From the NCBI GenBank assembly GCA_905116865.2, contig CAJHNH020002781.1, forward strand, positions 1 through 64,000: DNA of 64,000 bases, written 5' to 3'. The DNA comes from Candidula unifasciata (taxonomy: Eukaryota; Mollusca; Gastropoda; Stylommatophora; Geomitridae). Below the pieces are notes generated by a model, which saw nothing but the letters and a program-made list of their open reading frames with translations, was not told the DNA's origin and made no database searches. Shown here one piece after another: positions 35,140 to 46,320 of the stretch (the first letter of the stretch is position 1; each line of letters starts with the position of its first letter). Made by a program: the position numbers and the translations under genes.

Positions 35140-35840
35140 TGTGACGGGCTGATGCATTGTGACGAGCGGATGCTTGGACCTACAGTGTGACGTGCTGTAA
35201 AGGCTGCGTGGCATTGTGACGGGCGTACAAACGGTGACTAGGGGCATCGCAATGTAACAAATGGCATCAACACTTAACATGCCACTGGCCAAGAGTAACA
35301 CAACATGATGAATGTTGAAGCTCCCAAACGTAGTGGAATGAGAACTCTTTTTAAAAGTTCCATTTGTGTATTGACAATAACGATAATCAACACAAGGAGA
35401 AAATGTGCAATTACTAATCAATACTCATTCAAGCATATCAACAAAAGCCCGCTCGTACATCCATGGACTGATATGTCCTCACGATAGGTCGCAGTCCGAC
35501 CTTGAGATCCAGACAGTAATCTTTGTCTTCAGTTCTGCCGTCTGAATTAAGTAATGAAGGTATACCGGCTTACTGCCGAACTGTGTCAATATACCAGCTT
35601 TCTGCTGAGGTCTATATTGGATTCCCGGGGTAAAACGTCCTCAAGGATCCAACTGTATACAACGTTTGCTTCCGTGGGATCCCGGGGTAAAGCGTCCTCA
35701 AGGATCCACACGTCCGTCTCCTTCGGACTGTAAACATCAACTGCCTTTGACAACAATACCTTCACAACGTTACGTATTGTTTTGACGTCTTATTTGCTCA
35801 CTCAGTACCGGTGGGTTCTAGTGCACATTTGCACGCGACA
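35140..35840 (-). repeat. 3' LTR of the gypsy element
   Basis: 701 bp. It is nearly identical to the right copy over ~630 bp. Both contain CCCGGGGTAAAACGTCCTCA and AGGATCCAACTGTATACAAC. Confidence 0.88.
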
Positions 35841-35876
35841 GCTTCTCCCCCCCCCCCCCTCCCCTCCCCTCCCGGG
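35841..35876 (-). other. Polypurine tract
   Basis: The plus strand C/T run after 35846 reads as G/A on the minus strand and ends GGGGGGGGGGGAGAAGC directly before the LTR. This is the expected plus-strand primer site. Confidence 0.75.
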
Positions 35877-36139
35877 GACGACCGAGCACTAGGACTTGTC
35901 GTAGTCTCGGTCGGAAAACTGAAGTCATGTCGCGGCAAACAGCACCAATACGAGAGAGCAAATAAGAACACTTGAATACACAAACACTCACTTCTCAATA
36001 TATCATAAATACATTACTAAATGAATGCAAAATATAGATTCCTGACTTCACTAAGCATTATTATCAACATCATTATTGTTATCCAAATTATTTTACATAA
36101 CAACATGAATTTTAAATATTATGTAAATTCACAAGCAAA

Positions 36140-36352
36140 CATTAATCCCATTCCAATGCATCTGGTGTGTGCGACAAAAAATCGGCCAAGACATTTTCTT
36201 TCCCTGGGCGATAAATAACTGTGAAGTTGAACATCTGTAAAAACATTGTCCATCCTAATATGCGTGAGTTTTTGATGGGTGCTGAGTTCAAGACTTCGAG
36301 TGGACGATGGTCTGACAAGATAAAGAAGTGACTGCCGTACAGGCTGCTGGCA
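36140..36352 (-). pseudogene. Gypsy RT-associated RNase H fragment
   Basis: The minus strand reads SSLYGSHFFILSDHRPLEVL, then KNSRILGWTMFLQMFNFTVI and YRPGKENVLADFLS. SDHRPLEVL, the R-I-x-x-W-x-x-x-L-Q segment, YRPGKEN and ADFLS are the standard motifs of Ty3/gypsy RNase H. Upstream it joins directly into LTR sequence, which marks the deletion breakpoint near 36340. Confidence 0.88.
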
Positions 36353-36979
36353 TTGTGACGGGCGTACAAACTGTGACTAGGGGCATCGCAATGTAACAAA
36401 TGGCATCAACACTTAACATGCCACTGGCCAAGAGTAACACAACATGATGAATGTTGAAGCTCCCAAATGTAGTGGAACGAGAACTCTTTTTAAAAGTTCC
36501 ATTTGTGTATTGACAATAATGATGATCAACACAAGGAGAAAATGTGCAATTACTAATCAATACTCATTCAAGCATATCAACAAAAGCCCGCTCGTACATC
36601 CATGGACTGATATGTCCTCACGATAGGTCGCAGTCCGACCTTGAGATCCAGACAGTAATCTTTGTCTTCAGTTCCGCAGTCTGAATTAAGTAATGAAGGT
36701 ATACCGGCTTACTGCCGAACTGTGTCAATATACCAGCTTTCTGCTGAGGTCTATATTGGATTCCCGGGGTAAAACGTCCTCAAGGATCCAACTGTATACA
36801 ACGTTTGCTTCCGTGGGATCCCGGGGTAAAGCGTCCTCAAGGATCCACACGTCCGTCTCCTTCGGACTGTAAACATCAACTGCCTTTGACAACAATACCT
36901 TCACAACGTTACGTATTGTTTTGACGTCTTATTTGCTCACTCAGTACCGGTGCGTTCTAGTGCACATTCGCACTCGACA
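36336..36979 (-). repeat. 5' LTR of the gypsy element, truncated
   Basis: It matches the other LTR from about GGCATTGTGACGGGCGTAC to CGACA. The last ~80 bp are missing because of the internal deletion. The plus-strand right end is followed by ATGCC. Confidence 0.85.
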
Positions 36980-37262
36980 ATGCCACACCGCTGGACTAAG
37001 AATAAGAATGTGATACATGTTTTCATTCTGAACATAAACCTAGTGAGGAAATATCCCAAGTTGCTTGTCTTTCTATTCATGTTTTGTTGACCCTGCCTTC
37101 TTTATTAAATTAAACTTGGCACATTAAGCATTGATCATTAAACATCAGTGAGGCAAAGACCTTTAATATGTCTTTCCTGTTAGCTTTTAGTGTACATGCT
37201 AATTATGTATGTTAACTTGACGTATGTGTTGCAGTATAGTTTATTTTTTTCAAGATGTCACC

Positions 37263-37325
37263 AATTGAGGGCCTATTGGTCTATAAGAATTTGAGTCTAG
37301 CATCATATGCCCAGTCCACCACTGA
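37263..37325 (+). repeat. SINE-A 3' fragment
   Basis: GCCTATTGGTCTATAAGAAT, then CATCATATGCCCAG, directly joined to the array whose unit looks like its last ~26 bp. Confidence 0.65.
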
Positions 37326-37845
37326 TGTAAAAAAGGGTCCTTAACTTTATATGTAAAAAAAGGGTCCTTAATTTTATTTGTAAAAAAAAGGGTCCTTAAC
37401 TTTATTTGTAAAAAAGGGTCCTTAACTTTATTTGTAAAAAGGGTTCTTAACTTTATATGTAAAAAAGGGTCCTTAACTTTCTATGTAAAAAAGGGTCCTT
37501 AACTTTATATGTAAAAAAAAAAAGGGGGTTCTTAACTTTATATGTAAAAAAGGGTCCTTAACTTTCTATGTAAAAAAGGGTCCTTAACTTTATATGTAAA
37601 AAAAAAAGGGTCCTTAACTTTATATGTAAAAAAAAAAAATGGTCCTTTATATGTAAAAAAAGGGTCCTTAACTTTATTTGTTCAAAAGGGTCCTTAACTT
37701 TATATGTAAAAAAGGGTCCTTAACTTTCTATGTAAAAAAGGGTCCTTAACTTTATATGTAAAAAAAAAAGGGTCCTTAACTTTATATGTAAAAAAAGGGT
37801 CCTTATCTTTATATGTAAAAAAGGGTCCTTAACTTTATATGTAAA
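37326..37845. repeat. ~26-bp satellite derived from a SINE-A tail (~20 units)
   Basis: The unit is TGTAAAAAAGGGTCCTTAAC plus TTTATA, with variable A-run length and TTTCTA/TTTATT variants. A higher-order repeat of 2-3 units is visible. Confidence 0.95.
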
Positions 37846-37859
37846 TGCCTCTGACTAAT

Positions 37860-38420
37860 TTACCTAAGTATTCACATGTAATGATTTTCTTATGATATTT
37901 ACATATTCATTGATTTTATAATTTTTAATTACTTTTTTAATTGCATCTTTCTCATTGTAAAGTATTTTGTGTGATCCTTCTAGAATAGGTTTGTTTAATT
38001 TTTTATGTCTGCTTTTAAAATTTTGATTGAAACTGTTTAAATAAAATGACATGCATGCAAACTTTCATGCAAGTTTGCAACACTAAACCGCACCCAGTTT
38101 TACACAACTTTTTTACTTAAATCAAATTGACAATTAGTTATCACAGAGATTGATAGAAGCATGGGTACAAGGATACAATAATTATGCTATGATGTTACAA
38201 TCGAAGTTATGCACATCAGATGTTCGCATCGCACTTAGTCCTTTGATGTAGCGGCCCCACTAAAGTACCTCTATGGAAAAATATACAACTTTTTGATTAA
38301 CTCATATGTCTTGCTAGTAGATATAAGTTATAAAGCTTCCATATTCACTATAATAAGTGAAATCATTATGAGATGATATAACCAGTTGTGTTCATCATAG
38401 TTTGCAAACATGCCCAAGCC
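37860..38420. other. No recognised features
   Basis: AT-rich. No coding or repeat signature seen. Confidence 0.5.
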
Positions 38421-38431
38421 ATCTTCAAGTA

Positions 38432-38635
38432 CAGCGGCTCTCAACCTTCCTAATGCTGTGACCCTTAATAAATACAGTTCCTCATGTTGTGGCGACCCCC
38501 CAAACAATAAAATTATTTTCATTGCTACTTCATAACTTCAATAATTATGTGTTTTTCTATGGTCTTTGGCAACCCCTGGGAAAGGGTTGTTTAACCCAGA
38601 AAAAAGGGTCATGACCCAGAGGTCGGGAAGCGCTG
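38432..38635 (+). mobile_element. SPIN-like hAT MITE, copy 2
   Basis: The left end is CAGCGGCTCTCAACCTTCC, then CAGTTCCTCATGTTGTGGCG, AATTATTTTCATTGCTACTT, TATGGTCTTTGGCAACCCCT and the right end GGTCGGGAAGCGCTG. It is the reverse orientation of copy 1. The 8-bp flanks are TTCAAGTA (38424-38431) and TTCAAGGA (38636-38643), with one mismatch. Confidence 0.9.
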
Positions 38636-38644
38636 TTCAAGGAC

Positions 38645-38840
38645 TTTGGCAAGGATAGCTTTATGATGGATTGCAGATGCAAACAAAAATGAGACGTGGA
38701 CTACTGAAGGAAACCTGGAGAAGGATAGTAGAAAGGAAACTAATGTAATGGAAAATGTGCTGGGATACCATAGGTAGAACAGCAGCAGGCTATAGCAATG
38801 GAGATCACCTGTGAATGACTTATGTGTCAACAGAGATGTG
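38645..38840 (+). mobile_element. RTE-like LINE 3' end
   Basis: MRRGLLKETWRRIVERKLM, then WDTIGRTAAGYSNGDH and a degenerate end. LLKETWRR...ER...W is the C-terminal pattern also seen at 3880-3960. Confidence 0.55.
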
Positions 38841-38849
38841 AAGAGACTA

Positions 38850-39735
38850 TAGAATTATAGATTCCTTATACTGCTCCCTCCTGGACACCTTTGGTATAAA
38901 ACTAGGTCAGCCTCAGAGCTGCGGGCAGTAGGACAATTTCCCCTCCTTTGTTGTGGATTAAATATGCACCATTGATACTGCCAGAGTGTTCTAGACACAT
39001 TAAGAGACGACATAGTAGAGACGCTACACCAGATCAAGGCATCAGTGGGAATGGAGATCACTCTCATTATTGGGTCTCTTATCGCGATAATGTACCAACC
39101 AGAAGATCAAATAAAATAAAACAAAAATGTATCTAACATATAGAAGTAAAATAACTCTGCAACCTGTTGGGGGGTGGGGTGGAAAATCTTTCACTTGTTT
39201 TTATAAAATTAACGTTTAGTAAATCTTATATTACCATTTCATAATGTTTGCCTACCTATAAATAACACAGGCAAAGGATATATTAACACATCATGTCTGT
39301 ACAGAACAGACAGAAATAAAATACTAACACAAGTTTTTTTTTTTTTTCACTTTAAGAAAATATATCAATGTAAAATTCAATACGTTCTTGCTATATTTCA
39401 CAGAACAGGAAAAATGTGATTTGTTTGAACTACTTTCTATGCAGAACCTTAAACCTTAAACTTTGCTGATATTTAACCAAAAATTATACATGGTGTATAT
39501 GTTAGTACAGTATTTATTCATTTTATTTCATCTTGCATATTTTTTCTTTTTTTTTTCTTTTAAGACCTAATGTTTTCTTGATATTACTGAACAAATTATC
39601 TTTTACCCCTTTTGGGTTGATATTCTATATTCACATCACTGCTTAAAGTTTTCTTCTGTGGCTCGTGTCAGTCTGCATTTTTATATCAGCTTTAATGAAG
39701 TAAACAGCAAAAAGACACGACTGTCCCTGCTTAAA
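38850..39735. other. No recognised features
   Basis: A moderately GC-containing patch (38870-39110) without recognised coding, then AT-rich sequence. Confidence 0.45.
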
Positions 39736-39737
39736 TC

Positions 39738-40015
39738 CTGTAACCCCCGTGTGGGGTTCCCGGGCCCCATTGTGGGAAGTTCAAGAATAGACCTATTCCC
39801 TCCCCAAGAAGCATGTCGTAAGAGTCAACTAACTGGGGCTTCCTTTGAAAACAGAGTGCATCTGCCTGCGAGGCAAGGAACCAGCGAGCTGCATACAAAT
39901 AAGTCAGATCTGTAAAACAGGTGTACACGCAAAACTCAGGTCCTCAAACAAATCAAAGTCCAGAAATGGACGAACAACCAGGTCTTTCCACCGAAGTTAA
40001 TAGCAGGTGAATGTA
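39738..40015 (+). repeat. SINE-B copy
   Basis: CCCCGTGTGGGGTTCCCGGG, then AAGCATGTCGTAAGAGTCAA, GAACCAGCGAGCTGCATAC, CAGATCTGTAAAACAGGTG and CAGAAATGGACGAACAACCA. The 3' GAA tail is lost. Confidence 0.85.
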
Positions 40016-40129
40016 AACAACTAAGGTGACTGTGATCATTATTCTCTGTTGTAATGTTTGAGTAAGCTTTTGCGTTGTCACAGATAAGGTGCTTGAGTGA
40101 AAAAGAAAACAGGAAATGAGGTTATGGAG

Positions 40130-40425
40130 TTGATGATCAATGAAACAACTGCTACATGATAGGGCAGACGTGGTTAATGCCTTGTGGGAGAGCGTGTATA
40201 ATGTGGAGGAGCAGATGGATCACCACAGTCTGGTGAGATTGATGCAGTTGGGGGTGATGAGAGGTTCTGGCAGAAGCCTCAGAGGAAAGGCAAGACGGAC
40301 ATTTAATCAGAAAGCTAGTGGCACCATTAGTATCGGAACTCTTCGCTGGCTGCTGAAGATGTGGACGGAGCGCTTATGGGAATGCCCCAAGTGCTGTGTT
40401 GTCGGTTCTTGAATCAAATCAATCA
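40130..40425 (+). mobile_element. I-group-like LINE C-terminus
   Basis: The open frame 40140-40412 reads RADVVNALWESV, then HHSLVRLMQLGVMRGSGRS, GKARRTFNQKASGTIS and WTERLWECPKCCVV. The R-RR..NQ..(S)GTI and ERLWECPKCC motifs are shared with 59325-59600 and 43941-44255. These follow the RNase H domain in this LINE group. It ends in AATCAAATC repeats. Confidence 0.75.
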
Positions 40426-40439
40426 AATCAAATCATGAT

Positions 40440-41830
40440 CAATAAAACAGTAAATAACAGTCAAGGTGGTCAGTGAAGACATTTTTACAAATTTGTTTTT
40501 AAAAACTTTTTTTTTTCAGTGCTAGACACATATTTTTTAGCTCTTTTTAAAAATTGTTTTTCATTTTAAGGATTTATTGTCCAAAATAAAATTGTCTGGG
40601 TTGAATATGGTTCAAATAATACAATTATGGGACAAAATAACTGCAAGTAACAATTGCGACAGAATTAATTAGTAGTGCAGGCGGAAAGGATGCAAGAAGT
40701 TAATAAAAATTATCAATTAAGGGTTGTGGTAAACTCATGGTGAGTTGCTTGGTATTGAATGAGTTAAATTTCTGAAAGGCTTGGCCTAACAGAGTGAAAG
40801 GGACAAGAACACAGACATGATCCTATACTCTGGTAATAGTATGAGTTGTTAGACTATCATCACCCAAGCTTACCAGCGTGACATACGATGATAAAGTATT
40901 GCTTGGTAATGAAGCTCTTTGGTGACATTTAAAGTTCGTTGTGTTTTTCTGGCATTGCTTGTTGCTGTATACGGTGACCTCCCGCCAAAATGGCTGACAG
41001 CCAGCTGGCCGCTGATGCTCTAAAAAGTTATTTGTTTCCAGATAGGATTCGCTGTTGCACATTCCCTATTTCTGGACCAGAAGTCCAAAGGTTTTGTCAA
41101 CCAGCTACTGAGTTGAGTGCATCACGCTACATTATGTATGAGCTGTGGATTTTATGGGGAATGATTTTTTGTCTTGTGCCTGCAGCATGCTGTGGACTGC
41201 ACTAAAATGGTAGGTGGCCACTTATGTTTAAAATGGTGGTACTTTTGCAGGTGTAGAGCTGGCTTTTGTGAATGACAGTGATCACCAAACAGTGAGCTGC
41301 AACTCTGGTGTTGGGCCGTTATACTGTTGGCTTATCTGACAGCTGCCTTATGAATTTTTACTTTGTATGTGTGTGTGTGTGTGTGTGTGGAAGGTTCCGT
41401 GATTTTGCTGTGACTGATAATTTTTTTTCACAAGGTTCCAATGAGTCAGTGAAGGACATTTTGTGTGATTCCCACTGGCCTAGGAATAGAGCAGTTATGG
41501 TGGTGACTCATCTGCAGTGATATTGGAACCTAGACTAACTACTTTATACTGTGCCTGGGGAATAAGCTTATGGCTAATGACAGGCTCACAAAACTGGTCC
41601 ATTCTTGTGTAGTCAGTGACATCTGCATGAATACTGTATGCAGTACAGAGACAATAAATTATAAAATGTTGCTAACTTTCAAATGAAAGTATTTGGTTGG
41701 GAGTGCCTTTCTGTGTTTATTACCAGTATTAATCACCTGATCAGGTGGCTTTGGACATAAGTTTCTGCCCATGTGCTTATTAGTTGGACTGTTTTAATTT
41801 ATCAACTCTTTATTGATTTACTGATTTAAC
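40440..41830. other. No recognised features apart from a (GT)n
   Basis: A (GT)n tract at 41369-41389. No other signature seen. Confidence 0.45.
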
Positions 41831-41834
41831 AGTT

Positions 41835-41950
41835 TTCTTCTCCTTCTTCTTTCGTTCGCCTGAAATAGATTATCTAAGACTGCAACATTGTCTCTAGTAT
41901 GAACTTCACTGTCTCTTGTGATTCACTCAGTCAAGTTTAGATTTAACAAT
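41835..41950 (-). mobile_element. LINE 3' tail fragment
   Basis: CTTTCGTTCGCCTGAAATAG, then TTGTCTCTAGTATGAACTTC and ATTCACTCAGT. The same order occurs at 60585-60670, next to an RNase-H-bearing LINE. Confidence 0.55.
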
Positions 41951-42404
41951 CAACATCATAGCACACCAGGCATATCCACAGTGGGACCGTGGGATCCACA
42001 CGGCGAGTAAGAGTTAATGTAACAAAAAGGCTTGAAAGATCCATACACATCTTTACAAAGGAGAAGAAAGAGACCAGTGTACCATATATGGTGTGGCTCT
42101 GTTGGCTCAAAGGTTAGTGAAATCGTTTCGCAATGCAATACTTCACCTTTACTAGGGTTTGATTCCTGTGGTGGGCCATGTATAAAAAGACCGTTCTCAT
42201 GGCCTTCAAACAAAGGTACAAGAGTTGCACCATGGAAGAGACTGGGGTCCAGCCATGAAACATTCCCATAGTTCGTATTGCAACCAACCTCCATTGTGGA
42301 GATAACACAATTTTAGATTTTTTGTTTTGGTTATACATCATATATGGAACAAAAGCCGCTATGGTGTATGATTCAGATCTTGATGGAGCTGGACTTGTTT
42401 CAGA

Positions 42405-42570
42405 AATGGCCTTGGCTCTCAGGTCGACCCAGCCTTAAATGGGTACCAAGTAAAGTCAGGGAAGTAAAGGCGTCGGCATGATGTTAACCACATCACCCAC
42501 CGATTGATCTATAAAATATAGGTCTAGCCCGATACATCTAAAGGCATGAAAAAGGGTGCTTAATATAGGA
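42405..42570 (+). repeat. SINE-A copy, 5'-truncated
   Basis: TTGGCTCTCAGGTCGACCCA, then GGGTACCAAGTAAAGTCAGG, CACATCACCCACCGATTG and AAAGGCATGAAAAAGGG. A different tRNA-like head sits at 42093-42180 (AGGGTTTGATTCCTGTGG). Confidence 0.8.
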
Positions 42571-43049
42571 ATAAGTAATATACGTCTAGTCCGTTGCTTT
42601 GTACAGACACATCAGAGTTCATACACTGGGGTTTGATTTTAGTCTTTGCATTTCTGTCTAGGTTGGGCCGAAGTATTATAAAGCCATTGGGCTCAATGAA
42701 ATTCAGTTTCACAATCCTGTTCCATGTTTGATGAGAGTTGCCTTAACGCTTCATGCTAGGTTTTGTAAAATAGATGTTGGTTCATCACTGTTGTGGTTTT
42801 CATTTTTTGAAGTCTTTTTGTTTTTTGTTTTGTTTAAGCACAAAAACATTTCAACCTGTTCACTGCCAGACCCTTGATACTTGAAATGATATTGATCTTG
42901 TGCTTCTTGAAACTATTCAAGACATTATTAAAAGTAATTGTGCACATGTTGTTTTTGCTGGCTGGTCTCCCGTGAGTTAAAGATTTCTGTAAAATGTATA
43001 TTCAAGGTGTTACACAAAGATTGTCAGTTTTTTTAATTGTACAGTTTTT

Positions 43050-43320
43050 GAGACGATTGGTCTGACTCGTAATTCCACCGTACCGCGATCGAAACCCACT
43101 GCTGGCTGGCTGTGTGGATTTTTGTCATGTTATAGGGCGTCGCAGGTTGACCCAGCCTAAAATGGGTACCAGGATGGCAGTCCTGGGGAAATAAAGACGG
43201 CGGGCGTAATGCTGACCACATTACCCACCTAGTGCCGATTGGTCTGTAAAAATATGGCCGCTCTTCCCATATACCCGATATGCCTAAAGTCATGAAAAAG
43301 GATCTTTACTTTACTTACTC
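43050..43320 (+). repeat. SINE-A copy
   Basis: GCGATCGAAACCCACTGCTG, then GGTTGACCCAGCCTAAAATG, GTAATGCTGACCACATTACC and GGATCTTTACTTTACTTAC. Confidence 0.88.
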
Positions 43321-43321
43321 T

Positions 43322-43790
43322 GTAATGTTTTTATCTAAAATATTCACCTATACTCCATCATGTTTTTATCTAAAATATTGACTTAATCTGCCAGATGTTG
43401 CTAACTAAAATATTCACTTAATCTGCCAGATGTTGCTAACTAAAATATTCACTTTTATCCCACATTTTAGTATTTAAAATATTCACCTAATCCGCCAGAT
43501 GATTGTAAAGAAAATATTCACTTATGTCCCACATTTTAGTATTTAAAATAATTACCTAATCTTCCAAATTTTAATATCTAAATATTTACCTAATCTCCCA
43601 GATTTTGGTATCTACGACTTTCACCCATCTCCCAGATTTTGGTACCTAAAATATACACCTAATTTCCAATATTTTGGCATCTAAAATATTTTTCTGGTCT
43701 CCCTGATGTTGCTATAAAACATATTTACTAATCTCCCTGATGTTGCTATAAAACATATTTACTAATCTCCCTGATGTTGGTGTCTGATGC
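43322..43790. repeat. Degenerate ~35-60-bp minisatellite
   Basis: CTAAAATATTCACTTAATC with CCAGATGTTGCTAAC or CCAGATTTTGGTATC variants recurs about 12 times, with increasing drift to the right. Confidence 0.85.
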
Positions 43791-43915
43791 TGACAGTAAA
43801 TTTTTTATATTTTTTTCTACTTCAGAAATGTAATTTGATGTGATACCTTAATTAATAGAGTAAAGCAGTTGAAAATCTGAGACTTTGTGTTGGCTTGAGT
43901 GGTTGTGCTTATAGT

Positions 43916-44640
43916 TAGTTAGTTAGTCGACAGATTATCCTCATTGCACAGTCCATAAGCACTCAGATACAATCTTCAACATTTCCCTCAGCAAGTTCTG
44001 TGTTGGTCTGATATTGTTTTTTTTTTTTTTTTGCTCCCTGCATTGTGTTCTGGCGACACCTGTTTTGACCTGAAGTTTTTGTAGTCTTTTGAGTGTTGCC
44101 GACTCACCCTTGTCTCCTGAATCAGCTTCTTTTCCTGCTTCCTGAAGAGCACTGAGAATGTTGGCACGGTCGATTGCATTTCCTGTACCTAGGGTGGTCC
44201 TGCCAGCCAACCACTCCGCTTGTTTATTCCCTCTCAACTCAGCGTGCCCTGCCACAAAAATGAAACTTTCCTGTCAGATGGGATTTTTTCAGTGACTCCA
44301 ACCATTATCTTCATATCCACCCTATCTCGATGATCTTAAGCATGCACATGGAATCACTTAGAAAGCATGCGTGGACAAATTTTTTGTCTCCAGCCACCTC
44401 ATTGCTTTTGCTACTGCCATCACCCTCATAGTCAGACTACGTGTAGTCGAGGCAAAAGCACCGCTATATTCTTTTACAATCTGACCTTTTACTTTTCCGT
44501 TGACCTTATCTTGTCATATTGAGCAGTTACGCCTCCTTCCACCCACCCTGGAAGGAGATCACCCAGACAGAGTCCTGGGGGAATGCAGCGATCTTTGCAT
44601 TCCATTTTATGTGCTTTCTAGAGAGAAATTGTTAAGTAAA
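43916..44640 (-). mobile_element. I-group-like LINE: RNase H and C-terminus, minus strand
   Basis: The minus strand reads SLTMRVMAVAKAMRWLETKN, then HAFLSDSMCMLKIIEIG, AGHAELRGNKQAEWLAGRTT and RANILSALQEAG. These are the RNase H acidic segments followed by the family-specific C-terminus. Two landmark acids are altered (MRVMAV for MEVMAV, KQAEW for -AD-), so it is probably dead. The 3' tail (AGTCGACAGATTAT) recurs at 47603 and 57775. Confidence 0.75.
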
Positions 44641-45357
44641 CCTTTGTGCCTTTGACGAATCAGCCATTTGGTGTTATTGCCATATTTTGTCATACCAGTT
44701 GGCACTCGATATGTGATATAGTCAACTTCACACTTGACTGACTTTACCTAGGACACCTTTTGAGACCGATTTCAGTCTGGGTAGATATAAAATCTGTCTC
44801 GAAGCAGAATCAAACAGGACATTCGAGCTGGCAGCAAGTTTCTAGTCAATGGAAGTTTATTAGTTGTTCTTATTCGCTGTGCCTTGTTGTGTTGATAGTC
44901 AAGTATGTCCACACTTTTGTTGTCAATGAATGAATGAATGAATGAATCATTCAAACAATCAGTGAAGAAGGGACATCACTACACTCTGGACATTCTCACA
45001 CGTGCTCCATCTCCTTCTTCCATAGCCAACAAAGAGTCAGTCTGCATGCTAATAGTACCAGGTGCAACTGATTAAAAGTCAGCACATGTTTCTCGTTCAG
45101 TGCTGAATGAATATCTTCCAGAACATTTACACATCCCCCACTGAATTTGTCTTTCAATGCACGGATTCTCTGTCTGTTCTATGAAAATAACAATTTAAAA
45201 AGTGTTTTAGAAAAAAACAGTCACCACGCCATTGTCTTGTAACCTGTCAATATAGGTGACGTCATAATGACGGTTTGAAGATGGCCGCCCCACTTTTGAT
45301 ATGCACTAAGAAGGAGCAGCTTTCTTTTATCAGTGTTTCTTAAATTTTTTTTATTAT

Positions 45358-45485
45358 CAGTCAAGTCAGATCTGTATAATAGATGTGCATGCAACACTTG
45401 GGTTAAGGATTAAGACAACTCTAGAGGTGGACAAATAACAAGAACTTTCCGCTGCACTTTACAGCCGGTGAACGTGAAGAAGGGG
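45358..45485 (+). repeat. SINE-B 3' part
   Basis: CAGATCTGTATAATAGATG, GAGGTGGACAAATAACAAG and TTTACAGCCGGTGAACGTGA, followed by AGAAG. Confidence 0.75.
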
Positions 45486-45539
45486 AGGAAGCTTATCAGT
45501 AAAGGGGTGAAACTTACAGACACTCATCGGCCATCGAAG

Positions 45540-45880
45540 GTTCAGTGTGAGAATACATGTTTGTCAGTCCAGAAAGTGTGTGGTTGGACTAGACCGTTTC
45601 AAAACTGCGTAACTTCTGTGACCGACTGTTCACGAGCGGGTCAGGCACACTGAGTTGTGACCCCAAATACGAATGCACGGTCTCGAACAGGAAAAACGCC
45701 TCTTGACTGTGAGTGCCACTGCCGCAGATCTCAACATTGGTCAAACTTTCAGCACACCACACCATCCATGATGTGCTTCAGTGCCGCAAAGCGTCTGTAA
45801 GTTGGTTACCACGGCAGCTTACTCCAGAATTGAAACGACGACGCACTGATGCTTGTCAAGACCTTTTTGCGGTGCTTTGA
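45540..45880 (+). pseudogene. mariner-type transposase fragment, frameshifted
   Basis: Read over several frames: VTDCSRAGQAH, a stop, VVTPNTNAR, then EQEKRLLTVSATAADLNIGQ and finally KSVSWLPRQLTPELKRRRTD followed by ACQDLF. TVSATAADLNI..., the W(V/L)PR.LT.E.K..R.(D/E)..Q.L segment and the preceding GR..VTD..R.G...VVTP pattern match the N-terminal DNA-binding and linker region of mariner transposases. The catalytic DD(D/E) core is absent, and several frameshifts and stops show it is dead. Confidence 0.65.
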
Positions 45881-45938
45881 CATAGAAGATGGTGTAAATA
45901 CTTGAGCCGTCACTTTGAGGGATGCAATTTTGTGTTTT

Positions 45939-46112
45939 TTGAAGCCCCAGCCTGGCTTTTGCCGATGGCCCTGAATATTGCTGGGCCACAATTGTGGTCA
46001 TAGCAGCTGACAGGGGTTTCTGGGACCTCTCCACAGTTGATCCTCATCCGCATGGTGGCACTTTGTGTCACCTGATGTTTTTTCGCTTGTGTGATCTCCT
46101 GGTGGGGTACAG
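45939..46112. repeat. Dispersed repeat G, copy 2
   Basis: See 4094-4265. Shared pieces here are TTTGAAGCCCCAGCCTGGCT, GGTGGCACTTTGTGTCACCT and GTGTGATCTCCTGGTGGGGT. Confidence 0.6.
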
Positions 46113-46204
46113 CAAGCAAGAAGCAATGATGACTGCATCAAAACATGCTACATTTGTTATTCACTGTTTCAGAATGTATTGACTTGCTCCCTTGTAAAAT
46201 TGCT

Positions 46205-46320
46205 TCGTATCCGCGGCTGTACAGTGGTTAAATGCTTGTTTGCAGGTCTGAATGGCTAGAGTTTAAATCTTCAGCAGGCGATGCATGAATGGTTACACAG
46301 GCGACCAAAAGCAATTTTTT
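46205..46320 (+). repeat. tRNA-like SINE head
   Basis: CCGCGGCTGTACAGTGGTTA with GGCTAGAGTTTAAATCTTCA resembles A- and B-box spacing. The body is not assigned. Confidence 0.4.

Larger units (their letters stand above)
35140..36979 (-). mobile_element. Ty3/gypsy LTR retrotransposon, internally deleted
   Basis: Two long direct repeats (35140-35840 and ~36336-36979) surround a short interior with an RNase H fragment. The 5-bp duplication ATGCC flanks the whole unit (35135-35139 and 36980-36984). On the minus strand the LTRs start TGTCG and end in GTCACA. A purine tract directly precedes the 3' LTR. Gag, protease, most of RT and integrase are missing. Confidence 0.88.

Noticed and set aside
34975..35421. 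148-residue minus-strand open frame, repeated at 36288-36560
   Set aside because: It is a reading of LTR sequence. The duplication is explained by the two LTRs.
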